From contig OY992540.1 of NCBI GenBank assembly GCA_963921195.1, positions 13,399,136-13,463,135 of the forward strand: a DNA stretch of 64,000 nt, given 5' to 3'. Both the position numbers and the translations under genes were made by a program. Below the pieces are notes generated by a model. The model was not told the DNA's origin and ran no database searches. It was given only the letters and a program-made list of their open reading frames with translations. This document shows positions 1-11,235 of the stretch, piece by piece. The stretch is from Pegoplata infirma. Taxonomy: Eukaryota > Arthropoda > Insecta > Diptera > Anthomyiidae. The stretch's first letter is position 1. Every line of letters starts with the position of its first letter.

Positions 1-492
1 GTCAACTACTTTTTCAGTTAAATCAACTTACAATGTTAGTTATTTTAACTGGCAAAAAACAACTGACTTATGTAGTAAAAACTACTTACATTTGTAGTCA
101 AAACAACTAAAATGTAGTAAAAATAAAAAAATCAATATATAATTTTTTTTTTCAAAATATTTTTCAGAAAAAAAAAATTGAAAACCAAATTTTTTCCAAG
201 TTTTTTTTTTAAAAAAAGTTGTGAAAAATAAAAATAACGAATTTTTTTTTTTTGGAAAAAAACTTTAAAACTTTTCAGAGATAAAATAAATAAAATTAAC
301 TACTTTAAATAACTGTTACTACATCACAGTACTTTTTTGTTAGTTGTTCAAAAAAACGACTTAAAATAACTAACAGAAATAGTTGTTTGATATTTTTCAT
401 ACAAAAACAACTGACTTTGTAGTTGAAAACAACTAACTACTGTAAAATATACAAATAACTAACATGTAGTAACTTACATAATTTTCTGAGTG
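1..492 (-). repeat. TA-type MITE, copy 1 (cut by window edge)
   Basis: Inverted copy of the element at 5077-5644: the window begins inside it and it ends at CTGAGTG. It is rich in GTAGTT/AACTAC motifs. No coding potential. The partner copy has TA at both ends, suggesting a Tc1/mariner-type non-autonomous element. Confidence 0.75.
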
Positions 493-543
493 TTTAATCA
501 AGGAAACTCGAAACAAATTTCACCATACTTTCAATATTTAGAC

Positions 544-1132
544 TAGAGTTGGGCGCGTGAGTGAAGTTTGACTCACGCACGCTAAAGAAACAACAATATT
601 AATTAAAATTGTATAACTTAGGGCTGCTAACTTATCAAAAGCTAATCAATGATTAATGATTGGATGTCTTAAATTTTTAGAAAAATTAAAATTTTTCTTT
701 CACACTTTTCTCAATTCAAAACCATATATGATTAATACTAACCATTGATTATTTTCATATAAATTTGACATTTGCAAACACTGATTAGCCTTAATCATTG
801 ATTATATTGTGATGAGTTACCAGCCCTTAGAGTATGATACTTTCTTCAGCTGCTACACGCACGAAATTGTTTTTTTCTGCTAACGTTCCTCACGAAATTA
901 AAATAAAAAATTTTTTATTTTACTTTTTTCGATTTCTTGCACAAAAAGTATTTAATTTCCTTAAAACAGTAATAAAAATTTATTAAAATCACAATTTGTA
1001 TTAATGATGATTTTTTTGCCTGTTTTCTGTTTCAAACAGCACAAAACAATTACGCAAACTCATGAAACAGAAATTACTCACGCGTTATTCACGTGTGAAT
1101 CACGAAAAATTCGTGTCACGCACGCATCTCTA
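544..1132. mobile_element. hAT-like MITE, CTCACGC family copy 1
   Basis: Begins TAGAGTTGGGCGCGTGAGTG and ends with the inverted form CGCACGCATCTCTA. It is flanked by an exact 8-bp duplication ATTTAGAC (536-543 and 1133-1140), the hallmark of hAT transposition. The interior carries repeated CTCACGC/CACGTG motifs and a second MITE at 621-826. No transposase frame. Related copies lie at 7755, 30679 and 38764. Confidence 0.85.
621..826. mobile_element. PIF/Harbinger-like MITE nested in the hAT MITE
   Basis: Inverted ends GGGCTGCTAAC / GTTACCAGCCC, flanked by TTA on both sides (618-620, 827-829), the TSD typical of PIF/Harbinger. A shorter relative with TAA duplication is at 42884-43010. It inserted into the older element at 544-1132. 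Confidence 0.8.
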
Positions 1133-1160
1133 ATTTAGACACGTCTCTAACCTAATTTTT

Positions 1161-1279
1161 GAGGTTGTTCCAACCGGTCATTCGTTTGATAAAACTATAT
1201 CTCGGTTGTCACAACCGTATTGCGGTTGTCATAACCATATTGAGGTTGTGACAACAGCATGACCGGTTACGACAACCTT
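1161..1279. repeat. Small palindromic MITE with GGTTGTCACAACC units
   Basis: Ends are inverted repeats (GGTTGT..CCGGTCAT and its complement) and the interior holds three or four related GGTTGT-ACAACC palindromes. No clear TSD and no coding content. From 1280 to 1680 the DNA holds a mini-me fragment (GTCC tract at about 1329) and then AT-rich sequence without a recognisable gene. Confidence 0.5.
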
Positions 1280-1876
1280 AAAAATGCGGTTGGAATATTT
1301 ACGGTATTTGGTATGTGAGTGTAGCGATGTCCGTCCGTCTCTCCGGCTGTCTGTTGAAAACACATTTACTTCCGAAAGTCAACTCTGGGGCAACGTCGTA
1401 TTCACAGGGGAGATGGGGTCTAACAATAACAAAAATATTTTTTTATATGTATTGGAAAACTTAGATCTTACGAAAAGAAAAACAAAAAAAATGTTTTCTT
1501 TGTTGGAAACTCTAAAATACATCCTGCATACTATATTTTTAATTTCCTGGGCAGGATTGTATTGAGCTTTCCCGAAATCGGTTTAGCAAAACCGTGAATT
1601 TTGAATTTGGGGTAGCCTTGAATTCACGTGTTTTATAAAACGGTGAATACGCTTCGAATGTTTTTTAAAAAAATTTAAAAAATTTATCGAAATAAAAATA
1701 AAAAAATAAATACTAATTTTTTTAACGATAAAAAATTACAATCTTTGCACTCCAATTGTTTTTTATTTAAACCGGTTGTGAAATTCACGCCAAGTCGCAA
1801 ATTTTTTTTTTTTTTAATACTCATTCTGCAAATATTTTTGCAATTTTCCAAAATTGTTTTTTGCATATTTATTAGT

Positions 1877-2137
1877 TTATACCCTTTTTGTTAACAGTTT
1901 ATTATTTGTAATTATTTTAAATTCACTTACTCGATTTTTTTTATCCATTAATTCTTGTAAATTTTTTTGTATTATATCTTCATCTGTCATTGATTCCAGA
2001 CGTTTCGTGATTGTATTTGAATCACTGCATGTATCCGTTTTAATTGTAGTCGATGCAATGGATGACATTGAAGTATTTTTGAAATTAGACGATTCATTTT
2101 CATTATGTGAAGGTGGAACTTTTGTATTATTTAACAT
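1877..2137 (-). other. Possible first coding exon of an unrecognised gene
   Basis: An 86-codon reverse-strand frame starts with ATG at 2137. The peptide is hydrophilic, rich in Ser/Thr/Asn, then has a short charged segment (TDEDIIQKNLQELMDKKN). A perfect donor GTAAGT follows the codons ...AAA AAT CGA at about 1926, so the real exon may be about 2137-1927. The only acceptor-like site I see downstream (TTTTGCAG near 1811) gives a stop in the matching phase, and an A14 run follows it. This may be a decayed gene or a chance frame. I do not recognise the product. The flanks to 2804 are AT-rich and I see nothing in them. Confidence 0.22.
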
Positions 2138-2804
2138 TATTTATAATTTTTTTTAAATAATTTTTTTTTTATTAACCAAAATCACTTTGTATTATAGAAA
2201 ATAAATCATTTATATTTTTAATTTCATTAATTTTTTTATTAGAATTTAAATGAAATCCTTGCTGAGAATACTTTATTTTTTATCCGAATTAATCGAAATT
2301 ATTTTTCCCCGTTTCTTAACAAGTTTTCACCTTACGCTTTTAAACACAACTGAATTAATTGTACAATTTTTACTCTAAACAAACTCTTGTATTAAGTTAA
2401 ATTTTATGCGGATTTTTCTTTTTGGAGAATTAATTAATAAAATATTCTTGGTAATTTTTTGTATGTATTTCAAAGAGAATGGAAAAATAAACAATTTTTA
2501 GAGAAAACTGTCTGAAACATGATGTTTTTTTTTTTTAATTGTTAATGTTTACTTTGGTCATAAATCACCCAAATTCGATAAACAATCGTGAGAATATTTA
2601 TTTTTGCATTTTTCTTTTCATTTCCACATGAACTCTGCAATTTTTTTTTTTTTTTTAGTGTAACGGAAATTGCTCTCGGAAATTGAAAAATACAATTTTA
2701 AAAATCGCATGGTCTATAAAAAAACATAAATATTTTTTTTATTTTTGTAATTTTGAAAATTCGCATCAACAATTCGTAATTTTGTATTCATTTGAACTTT
2801 ATAC

Positions 2805-3318
2805 ACTCAGAAAATTATGACTCATACCGTTTTAACCATTATTAGGGTACACAGAGCACGTGCCTAGGGCCCCAGGCTTGCGGGCCCCGAAAGCTTTATA
2901 AAATCGTATTTCAGTTTTATACTGGTGTTTTTTAAGCGCATAAAGCGTATTTTAGAGCAATAAATTATTTTTAAATTTTTTTTTTAAAGAAAATTTTACT
3001 TAATAAAAAAAATACTGTATAGAAAAAGTCTCAAATTCTAAAACATTTTTCATGCAGAAAAAGTCAAATCTGAGAATACACACATCCATTTTTATATAAA
3101 TCCCAGCAAACATTTACCTTTGACAAAAATTGAATCTTTTATTGATAGCAAGTTTAAAATTCAAACCTTTGACTTGAAAACTAGTTGAGGATAGCATAGT
3201 TCTCAACGTGATGGATTCGTGTTTTCAAATTAAAGGAATCGCATTTTCAAATTACAAATGTAGACGATTTAACAGTATTTTGCAGTATACTGACAAAATC
3301 TTCTGAGTGTTGAGATCT
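2805..3318. repeat. Diverged TA-type MITE
   Basis: Starts CACTCAGAAAATTATGAC and ends with the inverted form CAAAATCTTCTGAGTG, matching the termini of the 5077-5644 family. It carries a GC-rich patch (about 2855-2890) and a stretch resembling the 42-kb minisatellite. The 3319-3630 stretch is AT-rich with nothing recognisable. Confidence 0.45.
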
Positions 3319-3630
3319 TTTTTTTGCATAATAAAAATATCATAAAAAATTTGTGTTATTTAACCTTAAGAAAATACAATTATGAACAACAAAGTTTTGT
3401 TATGATCTGGCGTTCATTGTACAAAAATATTTATTAAGGATTTTATGGGTATTCCAAAATAACAACATTTCATATTATGAGGAAGTCCATATAAACAATT
3501 ATTGTTTTGAAATCGATTTTTTTTTTTTGTTTTTTATCATTAAAGTAATTTTCCATTAAAAATAAAATAAATTGTTTATACAATAATTTATTATTATTAC
3601 TTTTTTTTTAATAAATATGTCTGATACACG

Positions 3631-4223
3631 CATAGATGGGACTAATTAATTAAATGGACCAATTAATTGATAGTTTAATTACCATTTAATTGATGTCAAT
3701 GGTAATGAAATTTTTTTCATTACCATTGGTTGTATCAATTGTACCAATTAAATTACTTATCAATTTAATTACTAATGAAAATTAAAAAAAAAAAATAATT
3801 ACCATTGGTATGGCATCACTTAAAAAAATAATTACCATTAGTAAAAGTCGTCACAATATTGTCAAAATAGTTAATATTTGGAAATATCTGTTGTTTTTTG
3901 TTATATGGTGTTTTAGTTTTTCACATTTTATAAACCAACCACACGTTGATTGCCTTTAACATTTTCATATTTTTTTTGTAAAAACATACTTTGATGTTTA
4001 AATTTATAACTTTTCGAAAAAACAAAAATGTGCAAACCAATGGTTTTGAAACCAATTATAATTGGTGTTTTTCAACAATTGGTGCATTTCATTACCATTA
4101 GTAATTATTTTTTCAATTAAAAAAATTTAATTACCATTAAATGGTAATGAAAATTTTTTCATTACCATTGATATCAACCAATGGTAATTAAATTTCAATG
4201 GTAATGAAAAATTCCCATCTATG
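3631..4223. mobile_element. hAT-like MITE built from ATTACCATT repeats
   Basis: Terminal inverted repeats CATAGATGGGA / TCCCATCTATG are flanked by an exact 8-bp duplication GATACACG (3623-3630 and 4224-4231). Inside, the 9-mer ATTACCATT or its complement AATGGTAAT recurs many times in both orientations. No coding frame. 4224-4439 is AT-rich and partly resembles the 5077 family. Confidence 0.85.
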
Positions 4224-4439
4224 GATACACGCGTCTGGATAAAATATTGTACATAATCCAATATATTTTTTTTTAAATAATGTTAAACTAAAAAAAAATA
4301 CAAAAACACATATAAATTTAATAGAACATTCGCATATCTATGTTAAACCGCTTTTCGTAGTTGTTTTAAGAACAACTAACATAAAAGTACTGTAATGTTG
4401 TAACAGTCATTAAAAGAAGTTGTTTTTATTTACATATTA

Positions 4440-4576
4440 GGTCTATTCGATTACCTTACTACAATCTACTATTTTTTACTCATTTTACTACAGCTGGAAA
4501 TTTTCAATACAAAAAGTAAACAAGACTTTCCAGTTGAAGTAAAAAATAGTAAGAAATTTGGGTAATCGAATAGACC
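4440..4576. mobile_element. Short MITE with 16-bp perfect TIR
   Basis: Perfect inverted ends GGTCTATTCGATTACC, flanked by TATTA on both sides (4435-4439 and 4577-4581). 137 bp, no coding capacity. The flank could be read as a 5-bp TSD; superfamily not assigned. Confidence 0.75.
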
Positions 4577-4602
4577 TATTATCTATCAAAAGTTTTCTAA
4601 TA

Positions 4603-5052
4603 GTGCATTCACATTGGAGTCGAAACCCCGTTTAACGAGGTTTCGAGCCAAACCTCATTGAAAAATACGTATTTTCCCACACAAATTGAAACCTTTTTGT
4701 ATCGAGGTTTCAACGAATGTACGATCGAAACCTTTTAAATTTCATAGTTCTCCTCTTTTTTACAACTGTTATAATACAAGAAAATAAATTAAAGAAAGTG
4801 TCAAAAATAAAAAAATTAAAAATATTTAAATATTTGAATAAAAAACAACAATAAACAAAAGATTTTAATAAATTAATTTAAAATATCCCGTAAATTAATT
4901 AATTGTGTGTTTTTTAAGCCGGTATATTCGCGAATTTTGTTCGGTAAATTTTGAAAACGTGATAAGTGTCAAATTTTTCAGGTGTGAACGGCTGAGTTTT
5001 GAAAATGAAAATACGTATTTTCAACGAGGTTTCAAAGTCAGTCTGAATGTAC
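4603..5052. mobile_element. TA-flanked MITE with GGTTTCGAC-type ends
   Basis: Imperfect inverted ends (GTGCATTCACATTGGAGTCG versus the complement of TCAGTCTGAATGTAC) lie between TA dinucleotides. CGAGGTTTC motifs recur near both ends. A fragment of the same family is at about 6669-6760. Confidence 0.6.
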
Positions 5053-5076
5053 TATAAAGTTAAAAAAATATATATA

Positions 5077-5644
5077 CACTCAGAAAATTATGTAAGTTAC
5101 TACATGTTAGTTATTTGTATATTTTACAGTAGTTAGTTGTTTTCAACTACAAAGTCAGTTGTTTTTGTATGAAAAATATCAAACAACTATTTCTGTTAGT
5201 TATTTTAAGTCGTTTTTTTGAACAACTAACAAAAAAGTACTGTGATGTAGTAACAGTTATTTAAAGTAGTTAATTTTATTTATTTTATCTCTGAAAAGTT
5301 TTAAAGTTTTTATCCAAAAAAAAAAAAAAATCGTTATTTTTATTTTTCACAACTTTTTTTAAAAAAAAAACTTGGAAAAAATTTGGTCTTAAATTTTTTT
5401 TTTTCTGAAAAATATTTTGAAAAAAAAAATTATATATTGATTTTTTTATTTTTACTACATTTTAGTTGTTTTGACTACAAATGTAAGTAGTTTTTACTAC
5501 ATAAGTCAGTTGTTTTTTGTCAGTTAAAATAACTAACATTGTAAGTTGATTTAACTGAAAAAGTAGTTGACCCCAAAACAACTTACAAAGTAGTTATTTT
5601 AACTGACATTTTCAGTTGATTTTACTAACATAATTTTTTAAGTG
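5077..5644 (+). mobile_element. TA-type MITE, complete copy
   Basis: 568 bp with imperfect inverted ends CACTCAGAAAATTATGT / ACATAATTTTTTAAGTG and TA on both sides, consistent with a mariner-type non-autonomous element. Positions 1-492 are an inverted copy; a longer relative with foreign interior is at 61594-62688. Confidence 0.75.
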
Positions 5645-6457
5645 TATTTGTAAATTCTTTTTTGTTGATTTTACTGTATAATAAGTACATAAGGGTGGCA
5701 CGAATAATCACTTTTTTCCAATTTTTGTCGATTTTAAAATTTTTTTTTAATTTTTATTTTACTTGATTAGCTTATTTTTTTTTTTTTTAATTCCTTCATT
5801 TATAAAGTTTTTTATTACAACAGTAAAAAAAATAAATAAAAATTTCAATTTAAACTTAGGGCGCCAACGAACTCTTTCCATCTTTTAGCTTATAAACGAC
5901 TAAAAATTTCATTTTGGTGGGATAAACCCTTCCAATTCAAAATTGAGTTCGAAAAAAAAAATCGTCCTACCCCAAAAATTTTTTAAGTTTTTTTTTTTAG
6001 TTTTGACTTGAAAGGATTTTTAATGATACATATCCACAAAAAAAATAATATTCCTATCTGTGACATCTTTATCGTGTACTAAAATGCATTAAAAACAGAA
6101 AAAATACTCTTTTTACGATTTTTTTACATATTATAAATTACCACTGTTGCCAAGTTGGAGGTTTTCCCGCTAAATCTAGCGTTTTTTGTTTGGATTTAGA
6201 GGGGGAAAATTGGTTTCAGCGGGAACAGTGCTTTAGCGGGAAAATCTAGCGCTTTTTGTTTGAATTTATTCGGAAAAATTAAGAGTTTTTTCCAATTTTT
6301 CTTTTTTTTCAATCGAAAACGCCAAGTTTGTCGAATTTTAGCGCTTTTTTTTGTAACTTAGCAGGAGAATTTTATATTTTCCCGCTAATTTTTTTTCGGC
6401 GGTTTCTTGCGCGTTTTTAGTGAAAAGTCAATTTTCGTAGAAAAAATAATTTGGAGG

Positions 6458-7470
6458 TTTTTATACCCTCCAACTACAGTATGAGGGTATACTCACTTTG
6501 TCATTCCATATCGATCTAGGACCCCATAAAGAATATATATTTATGATCAGTGATCGATTCTAAGACATTCTAGCGATGTCCGTCCGTCCGTCTGTCCGTC
6601 TGTAGTTAACACGATGCAGTCCAAAATAAAAGAGCTAGACTCCCGACATTTGGCACGAATATGTCTTATAGTATGTTCAGATTGGCTTTGAAACCTCGTT
6701 GAAACCATGTATTTTCATTTTTAAAACTTTGCTGTTCATACTAATAATTTTGAAGTTTATTGAGGTTTCAAAAATTATTAAGCTTTCAAAAAAAAATTCA
6801 AGAATTTATAAAACGAAATCGAATTTAATTAAAATGGAAAGAAATGCTAAATTAGTTTCGAAAATATTTTTAATTTGTGGTTCGTAAAGGAGCAAAATCG
6901 GACCAGGGGGAAAAAAGTTCCCCTTGAAGAACTAAACCAACCTCTGAAAAATACCATATTTTTACATGATTTTCTTTGTTTTTGTTTAACAAATTCAACA
7001 TTTTTATGCTACAAGAAGTTCAAAGTCCTGCATTTGGACCCACAGAATTAGAAAACGTCGTTTTTTCGGTCCGCCCCCTTTTATGGGCGTGGAATATTTT
7101 TTTTTTAAATAATGATAAACTTGTATTTCTTTAGAGCAAAATGTATAAAATGGAGTTCACACTAGCGACCTTAAACAAGTCGTTCAACAAAACACCAGTA
7201 GCAGAATAAAAACGTAATGGACACAGAACAAAGACATTTTTAAACATCTCACTCTTGAACACTTCAAAAGAGCAAGTGTGAACGCCGTATAAGAATGAAT
7301 TCTTAAACACATATTCGAGAAGAAATGCCTCCCCCCCCCCCCAATTACCACTACCGACCCCCCAAAAAAAAAAAAAAAACGCCCCTGCATTTTTTTTTAT
7401 TTAGTTGTATGTTGGAGGGTATAACAGATTCGGCACGGCCGAATTTAACACTCTCACTTGTTTTTTTTTT
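6458..7470 (+). mobile_element. mini-me/DINE-1-like element, copy 1
   Basis: Starts with a small hairpin TACCCTCCA..TGAGGGTA, then GTCATTCC, GGACCCCATAAAG, TATATAT, GATCGATT and a GTCC/GTCT tract, and ends with GAATTTAACA then ACTTGTTTTT. This TA plus GTCY microsatellite layout is the published signature of dipteran mini-me elements, which belong with the Helentron-associated INE repeats. No coding capacity. Confidence 0.7.
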
Positions 7471-7754
7471 AATTTTTCTTTCTTGTCAATCAAAAGTGCC
7501 AAGTTTTTTGGTTTTCAGCGCTTTTTTTCGTAATTTAGCGGGAGAATTTTAAATTTTCCCCAGCGGTTTCTAGCGCTTTTTTAGTGAAATTTACAGGTTT
7601 TTGGTTAAAAATAGTTGGCAACAGTGTAAATTACCACAAAAAATTACTTTTGTCGAATTTCGTCGTTTGCCGGGCAAATTATGGTTTGCTTTGGTCTAAA
7701 ACAGTGGTGAGTACACACATACTATAACATTTATGCTTGTGTGGTAGTAGCAAG

Positions 7755-8218
7755 TAGAGATGGGCGCGTGAGTGGATTTTGACTCACACTTACTCACGCT
7801 CACGCAAAAATAATCGAATCACTCACTAATCACTCACGCATTTTTTTTTACTGACGGTCACTCACATACACGTGAGTAATAAAAAACTTTTTCACGCTCA
7901 CGCGTGACTCACGGCAGATTCAATCACGCTCACGCGTGAGTCACGCAAAATCTACTCACGCAATAAAATTTTCTTACCAAAAAGAAAAAAAAATTAAAAA
8001 AAAAAAATTTTACAAAAAATTAAAAAAAAAATTGGGCAAATCAAAAAATCTAATCACGCAAACTCACGCAAAAAATAAATGACTCACTCACTCAGATTTT
8101 TTTTCAACTCACACTCACTCACAATCACGTGATTGAAATGAAAATCACTCACACTCACACGTGATTCACGCGTGATTCACGTGAATCACGCAAATCACGT
8201 GACCAGCGCCCATCTCTA
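7755..8218. mobile_element. hAT-like MITE, CTCACGC family copy 2
   Basis: TIRs TAGAGATGGGCGC / GCGCCCATCTCTA with an exact 8-bp TSD GTAGCAAG (7747-7754 and 8219-8226). The 464-bp body is almost wholly CTCACGC, TCACGTGA and CACGCGTGA motifs in both orientations. No coding frame. Confidence 0.9.
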
Positions 8219-8338
8219 GTAGCAAGCAAAAAGTCAAGCAAGCAACAGAATTTTATTGTGTACGTGTGTCGACAGCGCACAAGCAGCATTTTTTAGCCTA
8301 TTCCCGCGGGAATAGGAATTACAAAAACGCCCGACACT

Positions 8339-8493
8339 GGTCTAAAAACTCTATATTTAAGTTTTTAGCCAGATCGGACAATTTTAACCTGTGCCGCTGG
8401 GGGGTTAAAATTAAGATCTAAGACCGTCCCCCCAGGGGCTCGGGTTAAAATTGTCTGATTTGGCTAAAAATTTAAACATAGAGTTTTTAGACC
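8339..8493. repeat. Long palindrome with GC-rich centre
   Basis: GGTCTAAAAACTCTATATTT at the left end recurs inverted at the right end (ending GAGTTTTTAGACC), giving arms of about 50 bp with a few mismatches around a GC-rich loop. It forms the centre of the surrounding foldback composite. Confidence 0.7.
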
Positions 8494-8585
8494 ATAACAA
8501 CTGATATTTGGCAATCGACAAAAGTAATTTTTTGTGATTAAACATAAAATTTGAAAAAAGGGTAAAAAACGCATTTTTTGCTGTT

Positions 8586-9723
8586 TATATACCCTCTCGT
8601 GATAGAGGGTATATATAAGTTTGTCATTCCGTTTGTAACACATCGAAATATTGGTCTAGGACCCCATAAAGTATATATATTCATGATCCTTGATCGATTT
8701 TAAGTCGATCTAGCGATGTCCGTCCGTCCGTCCGTCTGTCTGTCTGTCTGTCTGTCCGTTGAAAACACGCTAACTTTTGAAAGACTTTATGGAGGCTCCT
8801 GAAGTTTGACATATATGTTGGGTATTTATCGGGTCAAGTTGGTATTGCAATCCAGCCAAATCGGTCCAGTGGTTCAAAAGTTATGAGCAAAAGAGTAAAT
8901 TTCGGCAAGGGAATTTTTCGAACTTACGAGATTAAAACCACTCTAACTTTCGAAAGACAATTCTGAGGGTGCTGAAACGTGTTACATATCTTTGCCGTTC
9001 CCCAAGTCTATTTGGTTTTGAATTTCAGCAAAATCGGTTAAGTGGTTCAAAAGTTATAAGCAAGGCTCTGAATTTCATATTTTTTTCACCTTAAACTGTT
9101 GAAAACTCGTTAAACAAGTTTTAAAAGCATGGTGAAATACCATTTTTTTTTTTAAACTTGTTGTTGTTTGTTTTCCTGCCGTGGGGTGCAGTTTAGTTGT
9201 TAGACAAGTAAATATTTGTTATTGTTATTGTTTTTGTAACTGTATGTAACGGTGTACAGTAAGTATTTTTGGAAAAAAATCAAATATTAGTTTGTTTTTG
9301 GTTTTTAAAGACGAGGATGGTAAAATAAAATAAGGGAAATATGTGAAATATATTTTTTTAGCATATACGAATAGGTATAAAACAACAAAAATATTTTACA
9401 AAGTAATTTTGTTACTCAAACAAATAGTACACTAAAAAAACTATTTACACATTAAAAAAAATTTTACACTCAAAAAAAAGTTTTTTTTTAATTTTTAATT
9501 TAATTATTTTTTTTTATGAAATTCACACTCAAAAAAATGTTGACAGTCAAAAAAATTTTACACTCACAAAAAAATTTGATTGATTAAAAAAAGTTTTACT
9601 CAAAATAATATATTTCTAATAAAAATTTGTAATGCAATTTTTTTAGAAAATTACTATCAGATAACATTGTGGAGGGTATTCATAGATTCGACCAAGTCGA
9701 ATTTAATTTTTCTACTTGTTTTA
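8586..9723 (+). mobile_element. mini-me/DINE-1-like element, copy 2
   Basis: Begins TATACCCTCTCGTGATAGAG, carries (GTCC)n(GTCT)n near 8720-8760, a spacer conserved among copies (AATCGGTCCAGTGGTTCAAA) and short ACACTCAAAAAAA arrays at 9430-9560, and ends GAATTTAATTTTTCTACTTG. Non-coding. Confidence 0.75.
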
Positions 9724-10331
9724 TTTCAGAACACGATGAAGATGTCACGGCTAGGAAAAATATTTTTTGTGGATATGTATCAATCATTAAGAGCAACATC
9801 TCAGCTAAAATCCTTTCAAGTCAAAACTAAAAAAATATTTTTTTTTTTCTAGTTTTTTAAATTAAAAATTTGGGCTAAAGTGCACTTTACGGGGCACAAG
9901 TATTTTGGCAAAAAAAAATATGCCACCCCCTTTCAAATAAAAAAATAAAAAAACCGAAATTAATATTTAAGGGGGCTGGGCCCCGGGGGCCCCCCCTGGA
10001 GCCAAAAAACACCCCCACCCACCAACATGTATGTATGGGTACACATATTAAAAGTAATTTGCTCACGATTGCAAATATGTATTTTTTTAAAGTATTTTAT
10101 CAATATTGGCCCCCCTAGGTCCATTTTAGTATTATAATTACGAAAAAATAAAAAATAAATTTTGCCTGCGGCGCTAGTGTTTAATACAATATACCACTAT
10201 TCACTTTTTTATTTTTTCGTAATTATAAATGTTTGCCAGCGGCGCTATTATACCTATAATATAATTCTATTAACTTTTTAATCATTTAAAAACTAAATTA
10301 AAAAATCTTTTCTTCAAATACTTTGACTTTA

Positions 10332-10829
10332 GGTGTGTTCCAGAACGTTACCGCGGGTGCCCGCGGGTACCCAAACCAGCCCGAAAAGCGTTCCCGTACG
10401 CAAAAATTGGGTAAATGAGAGAGTTTTTGAGAGAATAAATTACTTTCTCATTTTACCGAACTTACCCGCACTTTTTTTTCGGGTAAATTGGTAACAGTCA
10501 GATGTTGATAAAACAGCTGATTTTTTTTGTGAAGCTAAATTGGAAATTTAAATAAAATAAAGAACTAAACCAAGGAAATGTGTTATTTCAATACAAAAAA
10601 AGATAATTTGTTATTAAAATAAACTTTTACAATATGTTTTCTTGTTTAAAGTAATTTTTCTTACGAAAACATTTTAGCGTTATTGGTTTGTTTACATTTT
10701 CTATTATTTTGGGCTTGAAATGTGGTTTTTAGCGTTCCCGTACTTTTGTGCATTTTTGTGGTATCGTGAGAGGTTTCTTGATTTTCTCTCATTTTACCGA
10801 ACTTTACCCGGAAAGTTCTGGAACACACT
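10332..10829 (+). mobile_element. 498-bp MITE, GTGTTCCAGAAC family copy 1
   Basis: TIRs GGTGTGTTCCAGAAC / GTTCTGGAACACAC. Near the left end is the palindromic GCGGGTGCCCGCGGGTACCC. A same-orientation copy of identical length lies at 43078-43575. The flanks resemble a 5-bp duplication (CTTTA/TTTTA). Non-coding. Confidence 0.8.
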
Positions 10830-11039
10830 TTTTATCAAATTTAAATGGGTTTGTATCAACTTTTTCATTCACTACATTAATTCTTAACCTCTAACCCAAT
10901 TCTTATTCTAACCCAATGGTTCCCAACCTTTTTTGCGCCATGTCCCTCTTTTAAGTTAAAAAATCTACAATATCCCCCCTACACTCAAGAAAAATTCGTA
11001 AATTTTTTCAAATTTGTTTAAAAATTCAAAATTTACTTG

Positions 11040-11235
11040 CATAGAGAAACATAGAGGCGAAGGTGAAAGAAAAAACAATATTGCTATCTTTTTCTAATTT
11101 CTCACACGTACGTTGTCGATGTGAATTCACCACACAATACATGTTTACAAGTCGTACTTTGTCAACAAATACATTTAAACAAGTTGTACTTTGACAACTC
11201 AATTTTTGACGCCTTCGCCTCTATGTTTCTCTATG
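11040..11235. mobile_element. hAT-like MITE, CATAGAGAAACATAG family
   Basis: 196 bp with perfect ends CATAGAGAAACATAGAGGC and its complement, between exact 8-bp duplications TTTACTTG (11032-11039 and 11236-11243). No coding frame. Confidence 0.85.

Larger units (their letters stand above)
5976..9880. repeat. Large foldback composite with a mini-me in each arm
   Basis: The sequence near 5976-6090 (ending in TGACTTGAAAGG..ACATATCCACA) reappears inverted at about 9725-9880 (TGTGGATATGT..CCTTTCAAGTCA). Inner portions near 7632-7700 match 8481-8540 inverted. Each arm is interrupted by a mini-me copy; a hAT MITE (7755-8218) and a palindrome (8339-8493) sit in the centre. The left arm also repeats a unit of about 140 bp (about 6295-6440 and 7470-7600). 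No gene seen. Confidence 0.6.
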
